Source: Paractinoplanes polyasparticus (GTDB lineage: Bacteria; Actinomycetota; Actinomycetes; Mycobacteriales; Micromonosporaceae). From it: DNA of 64,000 nt. Positions 44,916 through 53,920 of this stretch are shown piece by piece. Under the pieces are notes generated by a model. It was not told the DNA's origin. It saw only the letters and a program-made list of their open reading frames with translations, and made no database searches. Location of the stretch: NCBI RefSeq assembly GCF_019710575.1, contig NZ_JAHWFK010000046.1:91478-155477 (forward strand), in the 5' to 3' direction. Each line of letters starts with the position of its first letter. The stretch's first letter is position 1. The position numbers and the translations under genes are program-made.

Positions 44916-46248
44916 CGAAATTCCTCCAGTTACTGATGGTTGCCCGGCGAATGGCCGACCGACAAAACGGACACTATGTCCACGAGCCGCTCCTGCGCCG
45001 CCTTTCCCCCGCGTTTCGGGATGAATTCCTCTTTCCTGTACTAAATGTTTAGCCCGGATTGACCGAAAAGCTGAGGTTGCACCCCGCCTCAGAAACCCGA
45101 ATAAGTACCCGGAATGCTCGCAATAACAAGATCAAGAATGCGCACGAATCCATGGCGACCTGCGTTTATAGACATTTACAAGACCCCTTGCACTCGCCGG
45201 AGCGCGCACCTGACGGACCACCACCCCACGACCAGAGCCGGCGGACGGCGCGGCGCAGCCAAACGACACGCCAGGGCGGGCGGCGTGGCGGAGCGAGACC
45301 GGCACGGCCGGGCGGTGCTGGCGGCTCAGCGCAGCAGACGGCCAGGGTCGAGCGGTGTCGGTGGCACAGGTCAGGCGGTACTGACGGCGCGCCTCAACAA
45401 CCGACAAAGCCGGCACCGCGGGAGCCCCGCACAGCAGACCGCCCGCCGGGCGGCACGATGCAGCGCGCAGACCAGCCCAGCCACGGGTTCGGCGATGCCC
45501 TCAGCTGACCGACACCGCCGGGCGATGTAGGCGACACAGCAGCCCAGCACCGCTAGGCGGCGTGGTTGGCGCGCCACCACAGAACGGCACCACCGGGCAT
45601 CGCGGCATGAAGGGCACGTCGGACGCGAACAGCACGTCCGGCAAGAACAGCAGCTCCAGCCCGAGCGGCACGTCAGGGGTGGGCTGCCCAGACGGCATGG
45701 CAGTGCAGGCAGCGCGGCCGACCGGAACGGTACGGCGGCACGGTCGACTCGAACAGTGCGGGCCGCACGATCGGCACAGGCAGCGCGGCGGACCCGAACG
45801 GTACGGCGGCACGGCCCACTCGAACAGTGCGGGCCGCACGGCCGGCACAGGCAGCACGCACAGGCGGCACGGCGGCGCTGCACAGCAGCCGGCACGGACA
45901 GGCAATGTCGGGGCCGGCGCAGCGGACTCGCATGTCCGGACGGTGGGTCGCCGGCCGGCACGGGCTGGACGGTGATGCGGCGGGCGGCCAGTTGCATCCC
46001 GAAGTGGGCGGTGCAGCGATGCGGCATTGCCGAATTGAGCGGCGTGGTCAGACGACGCCGGCGAGGGGCAGGGGGTATGAGTGGCGCGGCGCATCAAACG
46101 GGCACGCGACGGTGCAGTGGTACTGGCCAGGCCACGGCAAGTGGTGGGTGGGAGCGCGGTGGGAAGGGGTGTTTTCGGGCGGTCTCGGCCTCGTCCGGCT
46201 CTTGGATGCAGCACGATGGAGGCGCTCGATCAGGATGGGGGAACTGTG
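44916..46248. other. 1.3-kb region without a convincing gene, containing a 71-bp tandem repeat
   Basis: Open frames occur on both strands here but all are Arg/Cys/Ala/His-rich, lack ribosome sites and change meaning between frames. The region is rich in GGCAC, GCAG and CGGCAC words. Two 71-bp tandem units lie at 45711-45852. The left 200 bases are less GC-rich and probably hold the promoter of the leftward secreted protein. Confidence 0.55.
45711..45852. repeat. Two 71-bp direct tandem repeats with internal palindrome
   Basis: Units at 45711-45781 and 45782-45852 share about nine bases in ten. Each contains GTGCGGGCCGCAC, a palindrome with 6-bp arms. The period is not a multiple of three, so it is not a coding repeat. 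Weaker related words continue on both sides. Confidence 0.85.
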
Positions 46249-46635
46249 ATGTCGCTCAGTGGGGCGCACCGGGCGGCCTTTCGGCGGGAGGTGGCGCGGG
46301 AAGGGCGTGTCTTCTCGATCCGGGATCCGGAGGGGATGCCGGCGCCTGCGGGGGATGACGGCCGGCGGGCGGTTCCGTTCTGGTCCAAGGCGACCCGGGC
46401 CGGGCGGGTGGTGGATCAGGTGGCCGCTTACCGGGGGTTCGAGGTGCTGGCGGTCGACGTCGATGAATGGCTGCGGGGGTGGCTGCCGCGGCTGGAGCAG
46501 GACGGGATGCTGGTGGGGGTCAATTGGTCCGGGGCCCGGGCCACCGGCTACGACCTGGCTCCCACGCAGGTGAGGCAGTGGTTCGTGGATGCACCGGCCG
46601 AGGATGCCGAATTGGAACTGCCCGGGCGTAGTTGA
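46249..46635 (+). CDS. DUF2750 domain protein
   Basis: The product is 128 residues. The DUF2750 pattern is visible as RVFSIRDPEGMPAP, then AVPFWSKATRAGRVVDQV and VDEWLRGWLPRLEQDGMLVGVNW. Family members are small cytoplasmic proteins of unknown function. ATG 46249 follows a GGGGGA site; GTG 46246 directly before it is also possible. It lies 49 bases before a response regulator gene on the same strand. Confidence 0.82.
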   Translation: MSLSGAHRAAFRREVAREGRVFSIRDPEGMPAPAGDDGRRAVPFWSKATRAGRVVDQVAAYRGFEVLAVDVDEWLRGWLPRLEQDGMLVGVNWSGARATGYDLAPTQVRQWFVDAPAEDAELELPGRS

Positions 46636-46684
46636 GGTCCGCGCCTGCCCCTATGCTTGCGGTACAGCAACCAAAGGGGCCCCT

Positions 46685-47122
46685 GTGCGTAGCCTGCAGA
46701 TTCTCGTCGTCGACGACGACGACGCCGACGCCCTCATGATTTCCGAGGCGTTGGAGAACGCGACAACGCACACCAGCGTCGACCGGGTGGCCGACGGGCG
46801 CGAGGCGCTGGACTATCTGCGCCGCGAGGGTGCCTACGCCAACGCGAGCCGGCCCGACCTGATTCTGCTCGACCTCAACATGCCGCGGATGGACGGGCGC
46901 GAGACGTTGGCCGCCATCAAGACGGACGACCGGCTCAAGGCCATCCCCGTGGTGATTCTGACTACCTCCGGCGCGGCGCCTGACATCGTCGCCAGCTATC
47001 AGCACCGGGCCAACGCGTACGTGACCAAGCCGTTCGGCCTGGACGAGTTCGAGGCGACCGTACGCCAGATCGACCGCTTCTATCGCGAGATCGCGACGCT
47101 GCCGGCCGACCGCGAAGCATAG
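46685..47122 (+). CDS. Single-domain response regulator (Rcp1-like)
   Basis: The product is 145 residues, a bare receiver domain. The acidic pocket is VVDDDDADAL, the phosphoacceptor Asp is in LILLDLNMPRMDG, the conserved Thr/Ser in VVILTTSG and the Lys in AYVTKPF. The DDDDADA opening and length match Rcp1/CheY-like regulators that pair with phytochrome-type hybrid kinases. No kinase is adjacent. GTG 46685 follows AAAGGGG. Confidence 0.9.
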   Translation: MRSLQILVVDDDDADALMISEALENATTHTSVDRVADGREALDYLRREGAYANASRPDLILLDLNMPRMDGRETLAAIKTDDRLKAIPVVILTTSGAAPDIVASYQHRANAYVTKPFGLDEFEATVRQIDRFYREIATLPADREA

Positions 47123-47152
47123 GCCGCGCCACCTGGGGGTACTGCGGGAGCC

Positions 47153-47500
47153 ATGACCCAGAACGAAGCTCCCGAGGACCTTGGCGCCCCGGTCGCCTAT
47201 CTTGTGCTCAAGGACGGCACACCCGTGTACGACGAGTCGGGCGCCCGCGCCGGTGAGGTCGAGCACGTGCTGGACGACGAGCAGTCGGACGTCTTTCACG
47301 GGCTGATCGTCAAGACGCCGGAGGGACACCGCTTCGCCCCGGCCGAGAAGATCAGCGGCCTGTTCGAGCACGGCGTGATCCTGACCGTTCCCGGCGCCGA
47401 CCTGCCCCAGCCGAGCGAGGACCCGGCCGCCCACAGCGCGGACGAGGGCCTTCAGGACACGCTCAAGCGAGCGTGGAACTGGCTCATCCAGCCCCGCTAG
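47153..47500 (+). CDS. Small PRC-barrel-like protein
   Basis: The product is 115 residues. An N-terminal strand-rich part (GTPVYDESGARAGEVEHVLDDEQSDVFHGLIV) resembles PRC-barrel or DUF2171 domains, where a short barrel binds RNA or photosynthetic or ribosomal partners. The tail is acidic, then helical (LKRAWNWLIQPR). The role is unknown. It lies 30 bases after the response regulator, so they may be cotranscribed. Confidence 0.72.
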   Translation: MTQNEAPEDLGAPVAYLVLKDGTPVYDESGARAGEVEHVLDDEQSDVFHGLIVKTPEGHRFAPAEKISGLFEHGVILTVPGADLPQPSEDPAAHSADEGLQDTLKRAWNWLIQPR

Positions 47501-47662
47501 AGCCGGCCCGAAAGCAGAAAGCCGACCGCCGGCGTCGGCGTCGGCGTCGGCGCGAATATCAACGCCGCCCGGGGAAGGCGCAAAAGCCGCCGCCAGGGCG
47601 TACGTGGAAAGCGACGCGCCGCGAGAATCCGCCGCGCGCCGCTCAGCAGTGCGAGAAAGACG

Positions 47663-48661
47663 TCAGCGTCGCGGCGTGCCGCCCCAGCGCATCAGGGACG
47701 CGCCGACCGACATGCCGCCACCGAAGCCGGCCATCAGCACGATGTCACCGTCCTTGAGCGCGCCCTTGCGGGCTGCCTCGTCGAGCGTGACCGGCACCGA
47801 CGCGCTGCCCACGTTGCCGTAGCGGTCGAGGGTCAGGTGGGTGGTGGCCTCGGTCAGGCCCGCCTTCTCGACCAGTTCGGCCAGCATGATGCCGTTGGCC
47901 TGGTGCGGCACGAAGTGGGTGACGTCTTCCACGGCGACGTCGGCCCGCTTGAGCAGGGCCTCGAGCGCGGGCGGGACGCCGATGTTGACGAAGTCGCGGA
48001 CACCGCGGCCGTTCATCTTGAAGTAGTGGTCGCCGTTGGCCACCGTCTCGGCCGACGCCGGCAGGCGGCTGCCGCCGCCGGGCACGTGGATGAGCTCGCT
48101 GGCCTCGCCCCGCGACACCAGTTCCATGTCGAGGAAGCCGTAGCCGTCGGCCACCGTGCCCACGACTGCCGCGCCCGCGCCGTCGCCGAAGAGCACGGCC
48201 GTGCGGCGGTCGCCGAAGTCGAGGATGCGCGAGTAGATGTCGGACGCGATCACCAGCACCTTGGCCGTCGGGTTCATCGACACGAGGCTGTTGGCAAGCG
48301 CGACGCCGAAGACGAAGCCGGCGCAGACGACGTTGATGTCGAAGCAGGCCGCCCCGTTGGCGCCGATCTTGTGCTGCACCAGAGTGGAGGTCGGCGGTTG
48401 CGGAGAGTCACCGGTGGACGTCGAAACGATGAGGTAGTCGATGTCGACGGCCTCGAGCCCGGCATTGACCAGCGCCTCTCGCGCCGCCTCGGCCGCGAGG
48501 TCGGAAGCGGCCTCGTGCGGGGCCGCGAAACGACGGGCCTGGATCATCGTCTTCCGGCTGACCCACTCGGGGTCAGCGTCCGGCACGAGACGCACCAGGT
48601 CGTCGTTGGTGACCACCTCGGCCGGCAGGTACGAGCCGGTACCCAGGATGCCCACGCTCAT
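47663..48661 (-). CDS. 3-oxoacyl-ACP synthase III family protein (KAS III / FabH-like)
   Basis: The product is 332 residues. The catalytic Cys113 is in VVCAGFVFG, the His in FVPHQANG and the Asn in RYGNVGSASVP, the KAS III triad. The enzyme condenses an acyl-CoA starter with malonyl-ACP. No other fatty-acid synthesis genes are adjacent, so it may act in secondary metabolism or be an accessory starter enzyme. ATG 48661 follows a GGGGGC site; an upstream GTG would add ten residues. Confidence 0.92.
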   Translation of the reverse strand: MSVGILGTGSYLPAEVVTNDDLVRLVPDADPEWVSRKTMIQARRFAAPHEAASDLAAEAAREALVNAGLEAVDIDYLIVSTSTGDSPQPPTSTLVQHKIGANGAACFDINVVCAGFVFGVALANSLVSMNPTAKVLVIASDIYSRILDFGDRRTAVLFGDGAGAAVVGTVADGYGFLDMELVSRGEASELIHVPGGGSRLPASAETVANGDHYFKMNGRGVRDFVNIGVPPALEALLKRADVAVEDVTHFVPHQANGIMLAELVEKAGLTEATTHLTLDRYGNVGSASVPVTLDEAARKGALKDGDIVLMAGFGGGMSVGASLMRWGGTPRR

Positions 48662-48955
48662 TTCGCCCCCACTTTGATCGAACTCGCCCACTCCCTGAGG
48701 AAAGAGGCTATCCGGTTTAGGCTATGACAGTCAGACAAGATCGAGCGACCGGGCGGTGCCCGGCCATCAGCCGATCGGCCCACCTGTGAAGCCGCCGGAA
48801 ACGGGTCGGTAACAAGTGGAAACCAAATACACCGCGGTCGTTCGCTGCGTCGAGGCAGAGGATACGCAGCGTCACCAGGAGCGTTGCATTTGCCGCCCAG
48901 AAAAGCGGTTTCAACATCTTCAGATAGTGAAATCCCGTGCGGGGCTCATGAGACG
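48662..48955. other. Intergenic region between KAS III and MHYT genes
   Basis: No gene is supported. The portion near 48715-48800 may hold the KAS III promoter (TCCGGTTTAGGCTATGAC). Open frames here are short and unlike any family. Confidence 0.4.
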
Positions 48956-48990
48956 CAAGAGGGGCCGGCCTCGGCGGCCGGCCCCTCTTG
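48956..48990 (-). terminator. Terminator of the MHYT gene at 49002
   Basis: CAAGAGGGGCCGGCC pairs perfectly with GGCCGGCCCCTCTTG across TCGGC, 11 bases past the stop in the transcription direction. One of the longest perfect stems in the window. Confidence 0.88.
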
Positions 48991-49001
48991 TTAGATCCGT
49001 C

Positions 49002-49871
49002 TCAACGAGGCGAACGGTCCCGATCGCGGTAGGTCCAGGCGCCCGAGGCGAGGCTGCCCGGCGTGGGCGGGGGCGCCTGCTGCGGGATCCGGGCGGCAGC
49101 CTCTTCCCGGCGCTGCGCCAGGTAGGCGGACGCGGCGCGGTCCTCTTCGGTCGGGGCGGACATCAGGGCGTACGCGAGGCCGATGATGCCGAAGACGACG
49201 GCCACCCCGATGGGGACGATCATGCCGGCGGCGGTCGCGCCCGGAAGCTGAACGGTTGACGGGTCGGCGTCGACCGACATCGCGGTCATGCCGGTGAAGT
49301 GCATGCCGTTGACGGCGATACCCATCACGAGCGCGGCGGCGAAGACGACCAGCGGCCGGCGCACCGTGACAGCGAGCCAGAGCGCGACAGCGGCCGCGAC
49401 CACGGCGATGCCGACCGAGAGGCCGACCCGGCTCATCGAGTACGACACCTCGCCGTGCAGTCTCATGGCGGCCATGCCCGTGTAGTGCATCGCGGCGACG
49501 CCGAGGCCGGCGACAACCCCGCCGCTCACGATGCGAATGTTCTGCGCACCCTTGCCGAGCAGCGCGATCGCCAGGCCGACGCCCACCGCGACCACCGCGA
49601 TGATCGCGCTGGCGAGGGTGAGGCCGATGTCGTAGCGGATGGCGGTGCCGGTGACGCTGAAGCCCATCATCGCGACGAAGTGCATGCTCCAGATCGCGGT
49701 GCCGCCGATCGACACCGACGCCAGAGTGAGCCACCAGACGCGCTCGCCACGACCGGCGGCACTCCGGAACCGGATGGCGCACGTGAGCCCCAGCATCGAG
49801 CCCAGCACCGAGAGAACGTAGCTGATGGTGGGCGTGATCCACCCATGGTCGAAGTGATGGATCTGCGCCAT
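49002..49871 (-). CDS. MHYT-domain integral membrane sensor protein (second copy)
   Basis: The product is 289 residues and is a clear paralogue of the MHYT protein encoded at 7717-8592. It has seven transmembrane helices and MHYT-type motifs at SMHFVAMMG, AMHYTGMAAMRL and GMHFTGMTAM. The start MAQIHHF aligns with MAEVHHF of the paralogue. The proposed role is sensing of oxygen, CO or NO through bound metal. The soluble tail is short, with no output domain. It stands alone with a strong terminator. Confidence 0.9.
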   Translation of the reverse strand: MAQIHHFDHGWITPTISYVLSVLGSMLGLTCAIRFRSAAGRGERVWWLTLASVSIGGTAIWSMHFVAMMGFSVTGTAIRYDIGLTLASAIIAVVAVGVGLAIALLGKGAQNIRIVSGGVVAGLGVAAMHYTGMAAMRLHGEVSYSMSRVGLSVGIAVVAAAVALWLAVTVRRPLVVFAAALVMGIAVNGMHFTGMTAMSVDADPSTVQLPGATAAGMIVPIGVAVVFGIIGLAYALMSAPTEEDRAASAYLAQRREEAAARIPQQAPPPTPGSLASGAWTYRDRDRSPR

Positions 49872-50031
49872 CGCGGTCCCCTTCTATGTCTCCCGCTCCG
49901 GTAGTGCATCCTGCATTGCCGGACGTGGATCCGGGCGGTTCGTGACCAACTTGTGTCACGGACCGGCCGCTGAGCGTCATCGGCGTCCGCGGTTTGCCGA
50001 ACGATTAGATCCCCGGCCTGCGGTTTCGTGA

Positions 50032-50436
50032 TCACCCGACGGTCTGCAGCCCGCTGTCCGAACAGACATTCGCCATGTCCGAGGCGGCAGCTCCGACCGC
50101 TGCGACGGCATCCGGCTCTGTCTCTTTGCCCGCGGCGGCCAAGGCTGAGGCGTACGCAACGGCGAGGCGCTCGGCCGCGTCGGCGACCGGGGCATCCGCA
50201 GTGGCGCTCGCCCCGGCGATCCCATCCACGATCCCGGGTGTCATGAGCGACGAGTCGGCTATCGCCTCGGCCAATGCGGCACAGGCGAGCGTGCCGGGCG
50301 GATCGTCCACGGGTGGCGGCGACGCCGAGGCAGGCGGGGACACGCTCGGCGATGACGGCGGGGCCGGCTTCTCTTCCACGCCGCTGCACCCCGCCAAAAG
50401 CATAAACACCAGAATTAAAGGTACGAATTGTGACAC
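50032..50436 (-). CDS. Small lipoprotein of unknown function
   Basis: The product is 134 residues. A signal peptide ends with the lipobox LAGC (Cys at about residue 17). A Ser/Pro-rich linker follows, then an Ala-rich helical domain with a Cys pair (LACAALAEAI and NVCSDSGLQ) that could form a disulfide. GTG 50436 is the only start giving a full signal peptide. I do not recognise the domain. It lies 91 bases downstream of the L,D-transpeptidase gene on the same strand. Confidence 0.7.
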   Translation of the reverse strand: MSQFVPLILVFMLLAGCSGVEEKPAPPSSPSVSPPASASPPPVDDPPGTLACAALAEAIADSSLMTPGIVDGIAGASATADAPVADAAERLAVAYASALAAAGKETEPDAVAAVGAAASDMANVCSDSGLQTVG

Positions 50437-50477
50437 TTGGTCAGGCTAGGCGGGCCTCACCTCGTACGGAAGCAAAA

Positions 50478-50501
50478 GGCCCGGTCGTCGCCGACCGGGC
50501 C
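50478..50501 (-). terminator. Terminator after the first L,D-transpeptidase gene
   Basis: GGCCCGGTCG pairs with CGACCGGGCC across a 4-base loop, 26 bases past the stop at 50527, with TTTTGCTT following in the transcription direction. Confidence 0.82.
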
Positions 50502-50526
50502 CCGCATTGCTCAGGTGTTGGACCGC

Positions 50527-51747
50527 TCAGAGGTAGGAGCCCTTCTTGTACTCGGCCCAGCTCATGTTCCAGTCGGTCCAGCCGTTGCCGTTCTGCAGCT
50601 TCTCTTCCGTGCCCGTGACCGTGATCGGGTCACCCATGAGGGTGCGGCCGAAGAGCCAGGCGCCCATCTTCTCGGAGACGTTGACGCAGCCGTGCGAGAC
50701 GTTGACCTTGCCCTGCTTGCCCTCGGACCACGGTGCGGCGTGGATGAACTGGCCGCTCCAGGTGATGCGCTGGGCGAAGTCGATCGGGGTCTTGTAGCCC
50801 TCGCCGGCCGGCAGCTCGTCCGTCGTGTCGAAGATCGTGTGCTTCTTCTTCTCGATGACGACCATCGTGCCGCTGGAGGACGGGGTGCTCTTCTTGCCCA
50901 GGCTGACCGGGATGGTCTTGATGACCTTGCCGTTCTGCTTGACCGTCATCCGCTTCGACTTGTTCGAGACCGTCATGATGAACTCGCGAGCGATCTTGAG
51001 GTCGACGGTGAGGTCGGACCGGCCGTAGTAGCCGTTGCCCAAGGGGACGCCGGCCAGCGCCACCTTGTAGAAGACCTTCGAGTTGGCCTTCCAGTAGACC
51101 TTCGTGCGGTAGTGCACCTCAGTCGGGCTGGTCCAGTGCCAGGTGCCCTCCTGGGCCGGAGTGGCGGTGACCTTCATGCGGCGCTCGACGTCGTCGCGGT
51201 AGCTCTCGGGGATCGAGCGGCCGAACCGGATGATCAGCGGCATGCCCACGCCCACGCTCTGGCCGTCGCCGAGGAAGCTCGAGACGCGGATCAGCTTGGC
51301 CGGCTTCGCCATCGTGGTGAAGGTGCTCGTGGCGGTGTTGGTCTTGCCGTCGGCCTCGGGACCGGTGACGGTCACCGTGTACTTGGTGCCCCACGCGAGC
51401 GCCTTGGCCGGGGTGAACGTCTTGGCGTCCTTGTCGAGGGTGCCCTCGACCTCTTTGCCCTTGGCGTCGGTCACCGTGACGGTGGTGTCGCCGGGGCTCT
51501 CGCTCGTGTACTTGATCGGAGCGATCGCCTGCACGTTCTTCGCCTCGGCGGCCGGCGAGGACACCGCGACGGTGCTGGGCAGCGCCTCGGGTGACGGAGC
51601 CTCGCCGTTCGGCGCGGCGCTGCTGCCCGGTTCGCCGCCGCCCTGCCAGGACGACGACTTCTTGTCGCCGTCACCACAGCCCGAGGCGAGCAGGACGCTC
51701 GCAGCGACCAGCGCAATCGCGGCGTTCTTGATTCCCCAGGTCTTCAT
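50527..51747 (-). CDS. L,D-transpeptidase lipoprotein with Ig-like domains
   Basis: The product is 406 residues. A lipobox LASGC anchors it to the membrane. Two Ig-like domains (about residues 50-250) precede the YkuD catalytic domain. The catalytic motif SHGCVNV has Cys354, with IHAAPW upstream. These enzymes make 3-3 peptidoglycan cross-links, which are abundant in actinobacteria and resist most penicillins. A second, related enzyme is encoded 133 bases upstream on the same strand. Confidence 0.93.
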   Translation of the reverse strand: MKTWGIKNAAIALVAASVLLASGCGDGDKKSSSWQGGGEPGSSAAPNGEAPSPEALPSTVAVSSPAAEAKNVQAIAPIKYTSESPGDTTVTVTDAKGKEVEGTLDKDAKTFTPAKALAWGTKYTVTVTGPEADGKTNTATSTFTTMAKPAKLIRVSSFLGDGQSVGVGMPLIIRFGRSIPESYRDDVERRMKVTATPAQEGTWHWTSPTEVHYRTKVYWKANSKVFYKVALAGVPLGNGYYGRSDLTVDLKIAREFIMTVSNKSKRMTVKQNGKVIKTIPVSLGKKSTPSSSGTMVVIEKKKHTIFDTTDELPAGEGYKTPIDFAQRITWSGQFIHAAPWSEGKQGKVNVSHGCVNVSEKMGAWLFGRTLMGDPITVTGTEEKLQNGNGWTDWNMSWAEYKKGSYL

Positions 51748-51880
51748 GGTCCCCTCACGGCATCGGTCGTCCCGGCGCCAATACTGCCTTTATCTTTCCC
51801 GGTCACCAATCCCGGAATCGTGCCGCCCGCACATTTCAACGGTGCGATTCAGCCCGATTTGGACCCATTTGCCACAATGG

Positions 51881-53131
51881 TCACTTGAGTTCCGCGGGTA
51901 CCGGAAGAGCACTGCCCTTGACGAACTCGGACCACGGCTTGTCCCACGGCGTCCAGCCATTGCCGTACGAAAGCTTGTCGCCCGTGCCCTTCACCGTCAC
52001 CGGGTCGCCGATCAGGGTGCGGTCGAACAGCCAGCGCGCATTGCCGGGCGCGACATTCACACAGCCGTGGGACACGTTACGACGCCCCTGGTCACCCACC
52101 GACCACGGAGCGGAGTGAATGTACTGCCCGCTCCAGGTCAGCCGCTGCGCGAATTGGATCTCGGTGCGGTATCCCTCGTCCGGGCCGAGCTCGGCCGTGG
52201 TGTCGAAGATCGTGTCGGCCTTCTTCTCCATCACCACCATGACGCCGCTCGATGACGGCGTGCTCTTCTTGCCCAGGCTCACCGGCATCGTCTTCACCGT
52301 CTTGCCGTCCTGCACCACAGTCATCTTCTTGGTGGCGTTGTCGACCTTCATCTCGAACTTGCGGCCGATCTTCGCCGTGGCCGAGCGGTCCCGGTCGCCG
52401 TAACGGCCGCCGCCGGTCGGCAGGCCGCCGAGCGCGACGCGGACCTTGAGCGTGGTGCCCGATTTCCAGAACTCGGGGCCGCGGTAGTAGGCCTGGGTGC
52501 CGTTCGGCGTCCACGACCAGACGCCCGGCTGAGCCGGCGTGGTGGTGACGAACAGGCGGCGCTGCACGGCGGCGCGGTCGGCCTTCTTGATGCCCGGGCT
52601 GAACTCGACCACGACGGGCATGGCCACGCCGTACGTGTGGTCGTCGAAGAGGTAGAGGCCGGTGCCGGTCTTCTTGCCGGGCTTGCCCATCGTGGTGAAG
52701 GTGGTGCCGGCGGTCTTGGTGGTGCCGTCATCGGCGGTGGCGACGACGTTCACCGCGTACTTCTGCTTCGTCTTGAGGGGCGAGCTCGGCACCCAGGCCG
52801 AACCGTCCTCGCGCAGCGTGCCCGCCACGGCCTTGCCGGCGGCATCTTTCACCGTGACGGTGGTCACCTTGGCCCCGGCGACCTTGAGGCCGATCTCGGC
52901 ACTGACCGGCACCCCGGTCTTACCCGCGGCCGGAGTGACGGCGAGGCTGATCGGCACGATGGCGGACTCTTCCCGCGACGTCCCGGCGCCGGCGCTCGGC
53001 CCCGCACTCGCGCCCGCCGACGGCGTACCCATCCAGGCCGACGCGCCCTTGTCGTCGTCCTTGCCGCACCCCGCCAGCGCGACCGGCGTGATCACCGCCA
53101 TCGCCATGACTGCCACGAGCGTGCGCCGCAT
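51881..53131 (-). CDS. L,D-transpeptidase lipoprotein with Ig-like domains (tandem paralogue)
   Basis: The product is 416 residues. The lipobox is LAGC near residue 21. Ig-like domains occupy about 60-260 and the YkuD domain follows, with SHGCVNV (Cys357) and IHSAPW. It shares SLGKKSTPSSSG, FAQRxTWSGQ and the ending NGWTPWDKPW-type motif with its neighbour, so the pair is a tandem duplication. ATG 53131 begins the natural signal peptide; GTG or ATG codons up to 53173 are also open. Confidence 0.93.
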   Translation of the reverse strand: MRRTLVAVMAMAVITPVALAGCGKDDDKGASAWMGTPSAGASAGPSAGAGTSREESAIVPISLAVTPAAGKTGVPVSAEIGLKVAGAKVTTVTVKDAAGKAVAGTLREDGSAWVPSSPLKTKQKYAVNVVATADDGTTKTAGTTFTTMGKPGKKTGTGLYLFDDHTYGVAMPVVVEFSPGIKKADRAAVQRRLFVTTTPAQPGVWSWTPNGTQAYYRGPEFWKSGTTLKVRVALGGLPTGGGRYGDRDRSATAKIGRKFEMKVDNATKKMTVVQDGKTVKTMPVSLGKKSTPSSSGVMVVMEKKADTIFDTTAELGPDEGYRTEIQFAQRLTWSGQYIHSAPWSVGDQGRRNVSHGCVNVAPGNARWLFDRTLIGDPVTVKGTGDKLSYGNGWTPWDKPWSEFVKGSALPVPAELK

Positions 53132-53298
53132 GCTGACCGTCCGTCCGTCCCGTTGTTCCAGTTGCGGGGACATCTTGCCTCATGAATGCAAGAGATCGAG
53201 TCCTCCGTCCGGGTGGGTGCCCTCGTCCGCGGGTCCCCACCACCCCCGATTTCCAAGATCACCGGGAGCCGTGCTAACGTTTTCGTCGTTGCCAACGA

Positions 53299-53371
53299 GC
53301 GCCGCTAGCTCAACTGGCAGAGCAGCGGACTCTTAATCCGCGGGTTGTAGGTTCAAGTCCTACGCGGCGCA
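53299..53371 (+). tRNA. tRNA-Lys (anticodon CTT)
   Basis: A full cloverleaf can be drawn: acceptor GCGCCGC with GCGGCGC, a D-arm with GCTC and GAGC, an anticodon stem GCGGA/TCCGC holding loop CTCTTAA, and a T-arm GTAGG-TTCAAGT-CCTAC. The loop gives anticodon CTT, Lys. CCA is not encoded. A strong hairpin follows. Its 3' end is a typical integration site, and decayed foreign-looking DNA begins beyond it. Confidence 0.96.
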
Positions 53372-53380
53372 CAGTAATCA

Positions 53381-53417
53381 TGGCCCTGACCAGGTGTTTC
53401 ACCTCTGGTCAGGGCCA
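53381..53417 (+). terminator. Terminator after tRNA-Lys
   Basis: TGGCCCTGACCAG pairs perfectly with CTGGTCAGGGCCA across an 11-base loop, 10 bases past the tRNA, followed by TCTTTCC. Confidence 0.8.
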
Positions 53418-53450
53418 TCTTTCCGTCGCTTGTGGACGAACAAGTGATCC

Positions 53451-53920
53451 ATGCGTGATCTGGAGACGCTGACACCCGGCAGCAGGGGGCGATATTCGCC
53501 GTCATGGCGCCCCCCGGGTGACCCAGCTCACCCGGGGGAATGGTCGCCGCCGCTGCCGGGTTCGTGGCGTCGCGTGCCCGCCTGCCGCCTGGTTCTCGAC
53601 TCGTCGTGGTGCCTGATCGGCCGGCTGACCGAGGTGGGCAGTGACGTCCTGCCGAGCACGCTGCTGAGCGAGTTCGAGCGTGTTCTGAGGAAGGCGTTCC
53701 CGCCGGTTGACGGCAAGACTCGTGTACCCCGTTAGGCGCGCCGTCTGCAGGTGAGTTTCCGGAGTACGACAGGTTGTACGTGGATGCGGTCCCGGCGCCG
53801 CCGTGGACTTCGCCTACCGGCGTTGAGGCGTGGCAGCTGCCAAAGCGCGAGGACGGGGACGATCCGCAGGGCTGGCAGGCGACGAAGCCTCACGAGCTGA
53901 CACGTCTCACCAGTGAGTGA
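53451..53920 (+). pseudogene. Frameshifted remnant of an unknown gene
   Basis: An open frame from 53451 encodes 94 residues to a stop at 53735, ending FERVLRKAF and PPVDGKTR. Just past it, another frame carries protein-like sequence (EFPEYDRLYVDAV, then WTSPTGVEAWQLPKREDG and KPHELTRLTSE) ending at 53920. The two look like one gene split by a frameshift near 53730. I do not recognise the family. No ribosome site precedes 53451, and the gene may also be truncated at its start. Confidence 0.45.

Noticed and set aside
45371..46027. A 218-residue leftward Cys/Arg-rich open frame over the 71-bp repeats
   Set aside because: The repeat period is not a multiple of three, so the reading changes between units; no ribosome site and implausible composition.
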